Source: an uncultured Lactobacillus sp. | GTDB lineage: Bacteria; Bacillota; Bacilli; Lactobacillales; Lactobacillaceae | Reading direction: 5' to 3' | Length of the DNA: 19,323 bases | Assembly (NCBI RefSeq): GCF_902491705.1 | Contig: NZ_CABUIW010000042.1 | Coordinates: 1-19,323 of the forward strand | Shown here: positions 1-6,795 of the stretch, in pieces | Numbering within the stretch: position 1 is the first letter of the stretch | Layout of the letters: the number at the start of each line of letters is the position of its first letter | The notes under the pieces: generated by a model | What the model saw: only the letters and a program-made list of their open reading frames with translations | Database searches by the model: none | Told to the model about the DNA's origin: nothing | Program-made: the position numbers and the translations under genes

Positions 1-24
1 TTGTTCTTTATTAAATTTAGTCAT

Positions 25-59
25 AATAAAAGACCCAAAAGTGTCTAACTTTTGGGTCT
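25..59 (-). terminator. Rho-independent terminator of a truncated minus-strand gene
   Basis: A perfect 12-bp stem (31-42 with 48-59) and a 5-nt loop are followed, on the minus strand, by TTTATTAT. It lies just downstream of the stop codon at 71-73 of a truncated minus-strand reading frame. The right arm and the sequence after it (41-66) also resemble the terminal sequence of IS3-type elements seen again at 255-280, so the hairpin may derive from an IS end. Confidence 0.6.
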
Positions 60-70
60 CACTTCAATTA

Positions 71-112
71 TTAATCAGCTGAGGATTTTTTAGCTTCTAT
101 GTTGACAAGCCC
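71..112 (-). pseudogene. C-terminal remnant of an unidentified gene, cut by an IS3-like scar
   Basis: On the minus strand the codons immediately before a TAA stop (71-73) read ...GLVNIEAKKSSAD. The stop is followed at once by the terminator at 25-59, as expected for a real gene end. Upstream of this tail (higher coordinates) the sequence changes to IS3-like transposase codons on the plus strand, so the rest of the gene appears to have been lost. About a dozen residues are too few to identify the family, and it could be chance. Confidence 0.3.
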
Positions 113-285
113 GTATGCAAATCTTGATGAACTTGAACAAGCAATCAGAGATTACTTTCACTATTACATCAATGAAAGAACAAAGAAAAAAACTAAAAGG
201 ACTGACCCCCGATGGAATATCGGAATCAATCCTTAGTAGCTTAATATCAATAAAGTGTCCAATTTTGTTGGGTCACTACATTCTC
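108..285 (+). mobile_element. Decayed 3' end of an IS3-like insertion sequence (orfB C-terminus and right end)
   Basis: The plus strand from about 111 reads YANLDELEQAIRDYFHYYINERTK, typical of the last part of IS3/IS150-group OrfB transposases (DEL..AI..YI.YYNN.R), where it is normally followed by KLKGLTPVEYR. Here a one-base frameshift near 190 moves the KKLKGLTP segment into the next frame, and stops follow, so the gene is dead. The sequence at 255-280 (gtgtccaa...ggtcactaca) resembles the usual right end of lactobacillus IS3 elements. No left end or catalytic domain lies in the window. Family assignment is from memory of the motif, not from a search. Confidence 0.65.
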
Positions 286-291
286 AGGCAG

Positions 292-320
292 TTTTCAAAG
301 TAGTGCGTAAATGCTACAAT
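292..320 (+). promoter_or_regulatory. Promoter directly outside the IS3-like end
   Basis: TTTTCA (292-297), a 17-nt spacer and TACAAT (315-320) preceded by TGC form a plausible extended -10 promoter. The -10 lies inside a small inverted repeat (ctacaa 314-319 and ttgtag 325-330) that could act as an operator or as the first stem of the transcript. Transcription would start near 327 and run into the structured region ending at 428. Confidence 0.45.
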
Positions 321-325
321 ATTGT

Positions 326-428
326 TGTAGTTAATTGATCAATATTGTTAATCAATTGGGCTGGCCATATTTGGTCACGCCTTTCTGTTTTTGCTCTTGT
401 GCATTGTGGTAAGCAGTGCACTTTTTTT
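326..428 (+). ncRNA. Candidate structured small RNA or transcribed leader
   Basis: Between the promoter and the terminator at 399-428 the sequence has no convincing reading frame but three stems in series. Stem one pairs AATTGAT (333-339) with ATCAATT (351-357). Stem two pairs 359-366 with 373-381, eight pairs with one wobble and one bulge. Stem three is the terminator hairpin. The arrangement fits either a free-standing sRNA of about 100 nt or an attenuator-type leader of the small gene at 492. I recognise no known RNA family or riboswitch. Structure was judged by eye only. Confidence 0.4.
399..428 (+). terminator. Rho-independent terminator of the candidate RNA
   Basis: An 8-bp stem (399-406 with 414-421, one G-T wobble) and a 7-nt loop are followed by seven consecutive T (422-428). 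It sits upstream of the small gene at 492, so it ends a separate transcript or acts as an attenuator. Confidence 0.7.
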
Positions 429-491
429 ATATCAAAAAGCGAATTTCGAGAATCACTACATACAATAAAAACATAAAGGAAGGTGTTTCCC

Positions 492-656
492 ATGGCTATT
501 AAAGCATCAACAGCAAAAGAAGATAATTCTTCGCAAGACACAAATTACTTATTGTCTACTGAGGCCAATCGGATTGCTTTGCAAAAAGGAATGTCACAAG
601 AACATAGTCAAAAAATATTAACACCTCAAGAATGGGATGAATTACAACGTGACTAA
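492..656 (+). CDS. Small hypothetical protein (54 aa), possibly antitoxin-like tail
   Basis: ATG at 492 follows an excellent ribosome binding site (AAAGGAAGGTG, 475-485), and the gene ends at TAA 654-656 just before a perfect terminator at 675-712. This is strong context for a real small gene. The 54-residue product is polar, with no membrane segment or signal peptide. It carries a segment NYLLSTEANRIALQKGMSQ followed by LTPQEWDEL. This vaguely recalls the C-terminal half of Phd/YefM-type antitoxins (YLLS.pAN...L..si...), but the N-terminal DNA-binding fold is absent and no toxin gene is adjacent. It may be an orphan or truncated antitoxin; function unknown. Confidence 0.6.
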   Translation: MAIKASTAKEDNSSQDTNYLLSTEANRIALQKGMSQEHSQKILTPQEWDELQRD

Positions 657-674
657 TATTGAATTGAGAAAAGC

Positions 675-712
675 AAAAACACAGAAATTCATATTTGAAT
701 TTCTGTGTTTTT
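675..712. terminator. Bidirectional terminator between the small gene and the hydrolase operon
   Basis: A perfect 17-bp inverted repeat (675-691 with 696-712) has a 4-nt loop, A-rich on the left and T-rich on the right. It can end both the plus-strand small gene and the minus-strand hydrolase whose stop is at 715. Confidence 0.85.
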
Positions 713-714
713 CA

Positions 715-1536
715 TTATTCTCCCCACTCACTTCTCAGCCATTCCATTGCCAAGTTAAACCAATGAGCTGCATGAGGATTTTCTTGCCATTCGCGACCCT
801 TAGTTTGCACATTATGTCGTGCCAAAGAGAAGCCATGATAACCATGATTAAATAAGTGTGCCTCAGTTGGCACCTTATTTTTATTTAACACACTAATATA
901 TTCAATCGAATTGCCAATCAAGACAACTGGATCATCCCATGCTTGAAAAATAAATGTATCTGGTGTTTCACGTGTAACACCAAGTGCACTATTCAAAAGA
1001 TCCTTTTCTTCTGGCATCTTATCTTTTTGATCTTCTGGAATAGGAAATCCAATCTTTGCAATATTGATTAATGGGTAGCCCAAAATTGTCTTATTAGGTA
1101 ATACATTTTCTTTTCCAAAGCCATATTTTTCTTGATATGCAGAACTTATAGCCATATTATTGGCTACACTCACGACGTGGCCTCCAGCTGAAAAACCAAT
1201 CGTTAAAATGCGTTCAGGATCCAAATTATATTCCTTAGCATGATCTCTAAAGAACTTCACAGTTGATAAAACATCGAGCCCAGCATCAGGATAAATCTTT
1301 CCTTCATCCTGCACCAAGTTATATTCCATCACAACACTGTTGAAGCCTTGATTGTTAAAAGCTAAAGCAACAGGTTCACCTTCTCTTTTAGATAAGTGAT
1401 TGAAACTGCCACCTGGCACAACGATTGCTAAAGGTCTCTTTTGCTCTACCAATTCAGGATTCTGACTCAAAATATAAGTATGAATCTTGAAGTCGCGATT
1501 GTTAAAATTAGTCAGCGTCAGATTTTCTACTTTCAT
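715..1536 (-). CDS. Alpha/beta hydrolase (BD-FAE/acetyl-esterase-like)
   Basis: A 273-residue cytoplasmic serine hydrolase. The oxyanion-hole region is VVPGGSF (39-45), the nucleophile elbow GFSAGGH places Ser at 116, the acid is probably D202 in AWDDPVV, and the catalytic His is H234 in HGYHGF. This layout matches the esterase/lipase group that includes BD-FAE and acetyl xylan esterase-like proteins; the substrate is unknown. Start ATG follows AAGGAAG on the minus strand. The first 29 nt overlap the end of the YibE/F-like gene upstream, so it is the last gene of a three-gene operon, ended by the hairpin at 675-712. Family call is firm; substrate cannot be read from sequence. Confidence 0.9.
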   Translation of the reverse strand: MKVENLTLTNFNNRDFKIHTYILSQNPELVEQKRPLAIVVPGGSFNHLSKREGEPVALAFNNQGFNSVVMEYNLVQDEGKIYPDAGLDVLSTVKFFRDHAKEYNLDPERILTIGFSAGGHVVSVANNMAISSAYQEKYGFGKENVLPNKTILGYPLINIAKIGFPIPEDQKDKMPEEKDLLNSALGVTRETPDTFIFQAWDDPVVLIGNSIEYISVLNKNKVPTEAHLFNHGYHGFSLARHNVQTKGREWQENPHAAHWFNLAMEWLRSEWGE

Positions 1537-2293
1537 GCTTACTTCCTTTCTTGCTCATCCCTCGAGATAACATAAATGAAGATAACGGTACTGTTAATAT
1601 AACCCCAATTAAAGAATACATGATAATTAACGCTTCATTAACAAAAAGTTTTTCATTAACAACTTCACCCGGGGTATAGCCCAAACGGAAATACCACAAA
1701 AATAGTGACAAGAAACTACCAAACATCCCAAACAAAATAGTATTCATTGCGGTGCCCAAAACATCATTACCAATTGCGGTACCACTATTCATCAATTCTT
1801 CTTCACCAATTTCAGGATTATGCTTTTTAATTTCAAGTAAACCTGAACTCATCGCTACAGCTGCTTCCGCAATCGCACCCAGCGTTGAGAAAATAGCAAC
1901 GGTCACTGCGATCATTGGATAACTAAGTCCTGGCATCTGTGACAAACCTACCAACAATTCTCCTGCTTCTGGTCCAAGTCCTGCAGCTTGTGCCAAATAT
2001 TGGCAGCCCCAAATAAACAAGCTGACGATCAAGCACACAAGAAAGGCTGAATAAAATGAATTTTTCGCCACAGTGTAATCGTGAGTCCCTAAGAAAATAA
2101 TCGTCACAAGCTTCAGCGGAATAAAGATCAACGTCAAAACCGCGATGTTGATTCCCCATGAAATTAACATCGCAACTAAAATCAAAAGCAGCGTATTAAT
2201 CAAGACACTAAAGAAGCTTCGAATTCCTGTCTCGCCGCCAACAATTGTCATCAAAATTGCTAAAACGATGATTAACGCCATCAGCGTACTCAT
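1508..2293 (-). CDS. YibE/F-like membrane protein, second of a pair
   Basis: A 261-residue polytopic membrane protein with about six to seven hydrophobic segments (around 4-20, 28-48, 50-69, 82-103, 124-150, 180-201 and 219-240). The core FSTLGAIAEAAVAMSSGLLE (135-154), followed by SGTAIGNDVLGTAMNTILFG (170-189), corresponds to the conserved heart of YibE/F family proteins. It starts in the ATGA overlap with the upstream YibE/F gene, with GAAGGTGAG as ribosome binding site, and its 3' end overlaps the hydrolase start by 29 nt, so translation is probably coupled. The family has no firmly established function; transport is often suspected. The pair probably forms one heteromeric membrane complex (inference). 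Confidence 0.85.
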   Translation of the reverse strand: MSTLMALIIVLAILMTIVGGETGIRSFFSVLINTLLLILVAMLISWGINIAVLTLIFIPLKLVTIIFLGTHDYTVAKNSFYSAFLVCLIVSLFIWGCQYLAQAAGLGPEAGELLVGLSQMPGLSYPMIAVTVAIFSTLGAIAEAAVAMSSGLLEIKKHNPEIGEEELMNSGTAIGNDVLGTAMNTILFGMFGSFLSLFLWYFRLGYTPGEVVNEKLFVNEALIIMYSLIGVILTVPLSSFMLSRGMSKKGSKHESRKSDAD

Positions 2294-3423
2294 TTATTCT
2301 CACCTTCTTTTTTTAATAAACTCTTCCAATTTCTATCCTTTAAGAAGAATAAACTGCATCCCGTCGCAAAAATGACCGTCAACACAATCCCGATCGCTGA
2401 AATAACACTCTGTGTGGCTCCTAGTGACAATGTAAAGCCAAAAGTAGAAGCTAAGGTATTGTTATCCCTTAAGTACAAAATCGTCTCAGGTAATGCCCCA
2501 GCAATGAAGATCAAGACCAAAACATTGATTAATGGTCCCATAATTTCTTGTCCCATGGTTCGACCACTCTTAATCAATTGCTTCATCGTAATATCACTCT
2601 TGGTTTGAATCAATTCGTACAAACTAGAGATGATGTCAGTTGCTTCATCCATTACCGCACCTAAAATTCCGATTAAAGTCTGTGCTAAGAACAATCCACG
2701 CGGATCCTGCGTTGCATAGTCACCAGTTTCATATTTCATTTCAGATTCGCCAGTTAATTTCATAATGACGTAGCACAAGGCAAAGGAAACAAATACTCCA
2801 AGTAGTGTTGCTAGCCACGTTGCTAGCATCTTTTTATTAAAGCCTTGCACAATTAATAAACTGACAAATGAAAAGATAATATCAGCAAAGCCAAACAGCA
2901 AAATGATATGTGACCCATTCAAGTGAACATCCCATACGATAATCAAATAGAAAATAAGCCAACTGAGGGCCATCGAAATGACTAAGAAAATGGAATGCTT
3001 ACCTGACACTGCCACCATCAAAGTTAAAGTGATCGTAACTACTAAAACTAGTACCCAATCTCGCTTGGGGTTAACAATCGCTGGATCGCCTTTTTTGATA
3101 TTGACGAAAATTCGCTGGTGAGCACGATACTTCTGCGTTGTTAATTGTGAAGGATAATAAATATTCTTCGTTGTATACGTCTCACCCTTATGCTTTCCAG
3201 ACAAAACCTTCAAGTGCAATATCTGTTGTCTAGTTTGATCTTGGTTTTTATAAACATCTTCGTTTTTCTCAACCAAGGTATCCTTAATCTTATTATCCGT
3301 AATTACTGCAACTTCATCTTTATGATAAATATCCGTTGCAAAATACGCTAATACTGTAAAAATTGCACCGACTATTGCTACGATAATCGCTGCAGTATAA
3401 CGTTTTTTCCACTTATGTTCCAT
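2290..3423 (-). CDS. YibE/F-like membrane protein with extracellular domain, first of a pair
   Basis: A 377-residue protein. One N-terminal membrane helix (about 11-29) is followed by an extracytoplasmic domain (about 31-122) containing a beta-rich HLKVLSGKHKGETY segment, then about seven membrane helices from 123 to 361. The conserved core is GILGAVMDEATDIISSLYEL (252-271), with GRTMGQEIMGPLINVL at 287-302. This is the usual YibE/F layout: short soluble domain, then membrane domain. Start ATG is preceded by AGGAAG. It is the first gene of the operon with the shorter YibE/F-like protein and the hydrolase. Function of the family is not established; a solute-transport role is inference. Confidence 0.88.
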   Translation of the reverse strand: MEHKWKKRYTAAIIVAIVGAIFTVLAYFATDIYHKDEVAVITDNKIKDTLVEKNEDVYKNQDQTRQQILHLKVLSGKHKGETYTTKNIYYPSQLTTQKYRAHQRIFVNIKKGDPAIVNPKRDWVLVLVVTITLTLMVAVSGKHSIFLVISMALSWLIFYLIIVWDVHLNGSHIILLFGFADIIFSFVSLLIVQGFNKKMLATWLATLLGVFVSFALCYVIMKLTGESEMKYETGDYATQDPRGLFLAQTLIGILGAVMDEATDIISSLYELIQTKSDITMKQLIKSGRTMGQEIMGPLINVLVLIFIAGALPETILYLRDNNTLASTFGFTLSLGATQSVISAIGIVLTVIFATGCSLFFLKDRNWKSLLKKEGENK

Positions 3424-3467
3424 TACTACAACTTCCTATTTTCCAATATACGTTTACTCTAAAACAA

Positions 3468-3493
3468 AAGATGACCTATTGTTAGGTCATCTT
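3468..3493 (-). terminator. Terminator of the ddl operon
   Basis: A perfect 11-bp stem (3468-3478 with 3483-3493) and TTGT-type loop are followed on the minus strand by TTTGTTTTAG. It lies 20 nt past the stop of the HTH/coiled-coil gene. The promoter of the YibE/F operon must lie downstream of it, in the 44 nt before 3423, or overlap it. Confidence 0.8.
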
Positions 3494-3513
3494 CTAATTC
3501 TTAATGTTTTTAT

Positions 3514-4248
3514 TTAAAACTTAAAAATTCTTTGCCACCAATGTTCTTTTCTTTCAGGAAGTTGCATATCTTCTAGAGTTCTATGAACATTTGCAGTTGC
3601 ACGTTTTTTAGCGTTTTCCTTTGCTTTAGAAATAATTTCGTCATGCATGTCTTCTTTTACTTCTTCACGCTTTTCAGCAGCATCTTTTGGCTTGTCATCA
3701 TCATCGCTGACAACACCAGAAATATCTGGCAAAGCTGCAATCTCATCAGAATTATCCTTAGGTGCAGTAAGCTGCTTTTGCGCTTCAATCAAATCTTGAT
3801 TCTGCTTTTGAATCACATTCAATTGTTTTTGCAAGGAATTAATTGCCTCATTTTGGTTAGAGATAGTTTGTTGAAGAGTATTCAGCAACTTAACTACTTC
3901 TTGCGTATCCATTACATCAGTATTGGTGTATGGAGTTGCTCTTTTTGGCTCTTCTTTTTGCTTTTCGTCTTGTTCTTTTTTATCACTAACCGCATAAATT
4001 TGACGGGCAGCTTCTTGCAGAGTTAGACCGCTATTTTTAGATAAACGGTGAAAAGCCTTCAGATCATCAATATCTTTTTGATGGTACAAACGAGCCTTTT
4101 GTTTAGTGCGAGCAAAATAATTGGAATTTCCCGTAACCTTTTCAACGATTAAAGAGTACTTCCTTAATGTAGCTACACTAATACCTAATTCTTCTGCGGC
4201 TGCTTTAGGCGCAGCTAACTCCTCAAAATCATGCGTGTTAGTTGTCAT
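3514..4248 (-). CDS. MerR-type HTH, coiled-coil and amphipathic-tail protein (RacA-like architecture)
   Basis: A 244-residue protein. Residues 12-32 (APKAAAEELGISVATLRKYS) form a MerR-like helix-turn-helix. An RLYHQKDIDDL segment (53-63) matches the wing that follows in this fold. Residues 115-163 are a Q/N/L-rich heptad-like coiled coil (LLNTLQQTISNQNEAINSLQ). A very acidic linker (SDDDDKPKD, 181-189) and a charged helix follow, and the protein ends HWWQRIFKF, a short aromatic-basic tail. DNA-binding head, coiled coil and membrane-seeking tail is the plan of B. subtilis RacA and of some plasmid proteins. It follows ddl by 26 nt with its own AGAGGT site. The role is not known; chromosome or nucleoid anchoring is inference from architecture. 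Confidence 0.75.
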   Translation of the reverse strand: MTTNTHDFEELAAPKAAAEELGISVATLRKYSLIVEKVTGNSNYFARTKQKARLYHQKDIDDLKAFHRLSKNSGLTLQEAARQIYAVSDKKEQDEKQKEEPKRATPYTNTDVMDTQEVVKLLNTLQQTISNQNEAINSLQKQLNVIQKQNQDLIEAQKQLTAPKDNSDEIAALPDISGVVSDDDDKPKDAAEKREEVKEDMHDEIISKAKENAKKRATANVHRTLEDMQLPERKEHWWQRIFKF

Positions 4249-4274
4249 TAAAATCTACCTCTTAATTTTCGGCA

Positions 4275-5357
4275 TTAATCGTGCTTGTGAAGCAAAGTCT
4301 TCTTGTGGTCGAATCTGTCCATACCTGCTTCAATCAAGCGAGTAATCAATTCAGTGTAAGGAACACCAGCTTCTTCAAACAACTTAGGATACATACTGAT
4401 GTTGGTGAAGCCAGGAAGAGCATTAACCTCAGTTAAAACGACTTTACCACCTGGGGTAAGCATAGAGTCAATTCTAGCCATACCGCTACATTCAGTAACT
4501 TCGTAAACTTTACGAGCGTTCTTTCTAACTGTATCAATGATTTCATCTGGCAAGTCTGCTGGAATTTGCAGCTTAGAAGTTGAGTTGTCATCATACTTGT
4601 TTTCATAAGTGTAGAATGAGCCTTTTGCATTGGTGATTTGACCAACACCTGCTACAATTGGATTATCGTTACCCAAAACAGCTGTTTCAACTTCAGTACC
4701 TGGAACAGTTTCTTCAACTAAGACCTTATCATCATACTTGAAGGCTTCTTCTAGTGCTGCAGCATATTCATCAGCGTTAGTAACATGGTTTACACCAACT
4801 GATGAGCCTTGGTTAGATGGCTTAACGAACATGTCACGGCCAAGCTTCTCAGCAACCTTTTCATAGTCAAGTTTATCATTATTCTTGTCATTGTATTCAA
4901 AGCGCTTGATTGAAATCCAATCAGCAACTGGAACACCAACTTTTTGAGCCAAAATCTTGGTAAATTCCTTATCCATAGTTACGGCAGCAGCTAAGACGTC
5001 ATCACCAACAAATGGCTTGTTCATCAAACGGAACAAACCTTGCAATACACCGTCTTCACCTAAATTACCGTGAACGATTGGGAAGAAGACATCAATTTCT
5101 GGCAAGTTTTCCAATTCGATCAAGTTAGAAATGTTGTGAACCTTGTGTGGGTTCTTAACTTGGTATGAAGGATCTTCCAATACTTTGAAGCTTTCTTCTT
5201 CGCTTGCGAAGTAGCCTTCATTAGTGATCCAAATTGGATGCACATCGAACTTATCCTTGTCAATTGCTTTATAAATATTGTGACCCGAAACAATTGATAC
5301 TTCATATTCTGATGAGTTACCACCAAAAATTAATCCGACTTGTATTTTTTTAGTCAT
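4275..5357 (-). CDS. ddl: D-alanine-D-alanine ligase
   Basis: A 360-residue ATP-grasp enzyme that joins two D-alanines for the peptidoglycan precursor in the cytoplasm. Visible landmarks are GLIFGGNSSEYEVSIVS at the N-terminus (8-24), FPIVHGNLGEDGVLQG (92-107), the ATP-binding KPSNQGSSVGV (179-189), the omega-loop segment FYTYENKY (248-255) and EVNALPGFT (310-318) with the Mg-binding Glu and Asn. The residue at the specificity position is Tyr (Y255). This matches D-Ala-D-Ala ligases, not the Phe type that makes D-Ala-D-Lac, so the strain is predicted to be vancomycin-sensitive. Start follows AGAGGT. It is cotranscribed with the HTH/coiled-coil gene; the -10 is at 5392-5397. Confidence 0.97.
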   Translation of the reverse strand: MTKKIQVGLIFGGNSSEYEVSIVSGHNIYKAIDKDKFDVHPIWITNEGYFASEEESFKVLEDPSYQVKNPHKVHNISNLIELENLPEIDVFFPIVHGNLGEDGVLQGLFRLMNKPFVGDDVLAAAVTMDKEFTKILAQKVGVPVADWISIKRFEYNDKNNDKLDYEKVAEKLGRDMFVKPSNQGSSVGVNHVTNADEYAAALEEAFKYDDKVLVEETVPGTEVETAVLGNDNPIVAGVGQITNAKGSFYTYENKYDDNSTSKLQIPADLPDEIIDTVRKNARKVYEVTECSGMARIDSMLTPGGKVVLTEVNALPGFTNISMYPKLFEEAGVPYTELITRLIEAGMDRFDHKKTLLHKHD

Positions 5358-5391
5358 TGTTTTATACCTCTTTTAAATGTTCTAAACCTTT

Positions 5392-5397
5392 ATTATA
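5392..5397 (-). promoter_or_regulatory. -10 box of the ddl promoter
   Basis: A perfect TATAAT on the minus strand lies 34 nt upstream of the ddl start. No good -35 hexamer stands at 17 nt; the best is a TTGAGT-like sequence about 19 nt away. Confidence 0.5.
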
Positions 5398-5463
5398 CGC
5401 AAAGAATACCAGAAAAACTCAAAATAGTGGAATATTTTTGATTAAAGCCTTTTCACAATAGTT

Positions 5464-5469
5464 TATAAT
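5464..5469 (+). promoter_or_regulatory. -10 box of the CAP-domain gene promoter
   Basis: TATAAT lies 43 nt before the ATG at 5513, diverging from the ddl promoter. A TTGATT stands 20 nt upstream, longer than ideal for a -35. The ribosome binding site is AGAAGGGAG (about 5499-5507). Confidence 0.5.
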
Positions 5470-5512
5470 TTAATATAAATAGATTAACCAAAGCCCCAGA
5501 AGGGAGTTCAAA

Positions 5513-6757
5513 ATGCTTTTAAAAAAATTCTCTATCACGGCTATCGTAGCATTATTATTTGTACCGCTTGTTAGTTCTAATGCTCAAGCAGCTACTTTTA
5601 CTACACAAGAAATCAACGAGATCCATAATTTTCAAAAAGAATACGCTAATTTAGATAAAACTACTTACAGTGCTTCAAATCTTTATAGTGCTAAACCAAG
5701 TTTAAGTAAGAAATTTAAAGCTGGTAGTTTAAACAAAAAATACATCAACACCCAAGTTGATTATATCAATTACTACCGTTCATTATTCAGCTTATCAGCC
5801 GTAACTACTAGCATAGCTTCAAACGCTGCTGCTCAAAAAACGGCAGCAGTCATGGCTGCAATTAACGCCAGTCCTTTTATTAACCAGCATGGTTTACCCA
5901 GTGAAAAAAGACCAAGTTATATTTCTAAAGCAACTTGGAAACTAGCTAAAGAAACATCTGAAAGCTCCAACTTGAATTTCAATGTATCACGACAATCAGC
6001 TGGCGATGTCATCACCGACTTAATTACTGACCACTACAATTTAAGCGGAGCCGATACTGGACACCGTGCATGGTTGCTTTCTACGCGCTTAACCACTACG
6101 GGAATCGGGGCCGCATATGGCAATAACGGCTACCGCTATTCCGTTCAAAAAGTGCTCAACGCAAACGACATGTTTCGTGCGGCTAGCCAGCCGGTAGTTA
6201 CCTACCCTAGTGTGCGTCTTTTTCCTTCAGAATTAGCTAAGGGCAAAAACATCGTTTGGTCAATTTATCTCTCCAATAGAGTTGTCAGATCTACGCCATC
6301 AATCACAATTAGAGATCTAGATACTGATATTGTTACTAATGCCACTCATGTCAAAAATTACAGCTCTAGCGGCTATGGCAACTTCAAGACGATCATCACT
6401 TATTCACCTGGCAAAACTCATATTGTTTCAGGACACGAATATGAGGTCAATATTAATGGTGTTTACAAATACACGTTTAAGCTCTTTAAACAAGATGCCA
6501 CTAATGACACCACTATCTATGCGACAGAAAAAGATAATAAAGAAAATGGTTCAAATGTCCAAACCAACACTTCTTTGAATAAGCAAACTGAGGTCCAATC
6601 CCCAATTTTGCTTCAAAATAAAATTCTAACTGCAGCAGTTACTCCTAATACTTTAACTGTTCCAACTAATTCAAATAATTTATTTGATCAGTTAGCTAAA
6701 AAGAGCAAATGGAGACAAAATTTCTTTATTAAAACTCTTCGCATTCAAAAATATTAA
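5513..6757 (+). CDS. Secreted CAP (SCP/PR-1) domain protein
   Basis: A 414-residue exported protein. The signal peptide has KK at 4-5, a hydrophobic core 8-20 and an AQA cleavage motif, giving a mature start near residue 27. The CAP domain spans about 75-215: YINYYRSLFSL (84-94), H126 in NQHG, acidic residues E147/E150, GHRAWLL with H184 (183-189), and TGIGAAYGNNGYRYSVQ (196-212), which are the usual CAP cavity and sheet motifs. A second beta-rich region (about 228-326) follows, then a Ser/Thr/Asn-rich low-complexity stretch and a basic end (KKSKWRQNFFIKTLRIQKY). No LPXTG motif, no SLAP domain and no C-terminal helix are visible, so it is probably released or loosely bound to the wall. The activity of bacterial CAP proteins is mostly unknown. 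Confidence 0.85.
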   Translation: MLLKKFSITAIVALLFVPLVSSNAQAATFTTQEINEIHNFQKEYANLDKTTYSASNLYSAKPSLSKKFKAGSLNKKYINTQVDYINYYRSLFSLSAVTTSIASNAAAQKTAAVMAAINASPFINQHGLPSEKRPSYISKATWKLAKETSESSNLNFNVSRQSAGDVITDLITDHYNLSGADTGHRAWLLSTRLTTTGIGAAYGNNGYRYSVQKVLNANDMFRAASQPVVTYPSVRLFPSELAKGKNIVWSIYLSNRVVRSTPSITIRDLDTDIVTNATHVKNYSSSGYGNFKTIITYSPGKTHIVSGHEYEVNINGVYKYTFKLFKQDATNDTTIYATEKDNKENGSNVQTNTSLNKQTEVQSPILLQNKILTAAVTPNTLTVPTNSNNLFDQLAKKSKWRQNFFIKTLRIQKY

Positions 6758-6762
6758 AAACT

Positions 6763-6793
6763 AAAAGACCAGACGCATTGCGCCTGGTCTTTT
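6763..6793. terminator. Bidirectional terminator between the CAP gene and the ABC operon
   Basis: AAAAGACCAG (6763-6772) pairs with CTGGTCTTTT (6784-6793), with an additional CGC/GCG inner stem. T-runs occur in both directions. It is shared by the plus-strand CAP gene ending at 6757 and the minus-strand ATPase gene ending at 6796. Confidence 0.85.
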
Positions 6794-6795
6794 GA

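Noticed and set aside
3583..4026. 147-codon plus-strand open frame over the HTH/coiled-coil gene
   Set aside because: Opposite-strand shadow of a well-supported gene; rich in Phe/Ile/Leu as expected from the complement of Lys/Glu/Gln codons, no ribosome binding site.
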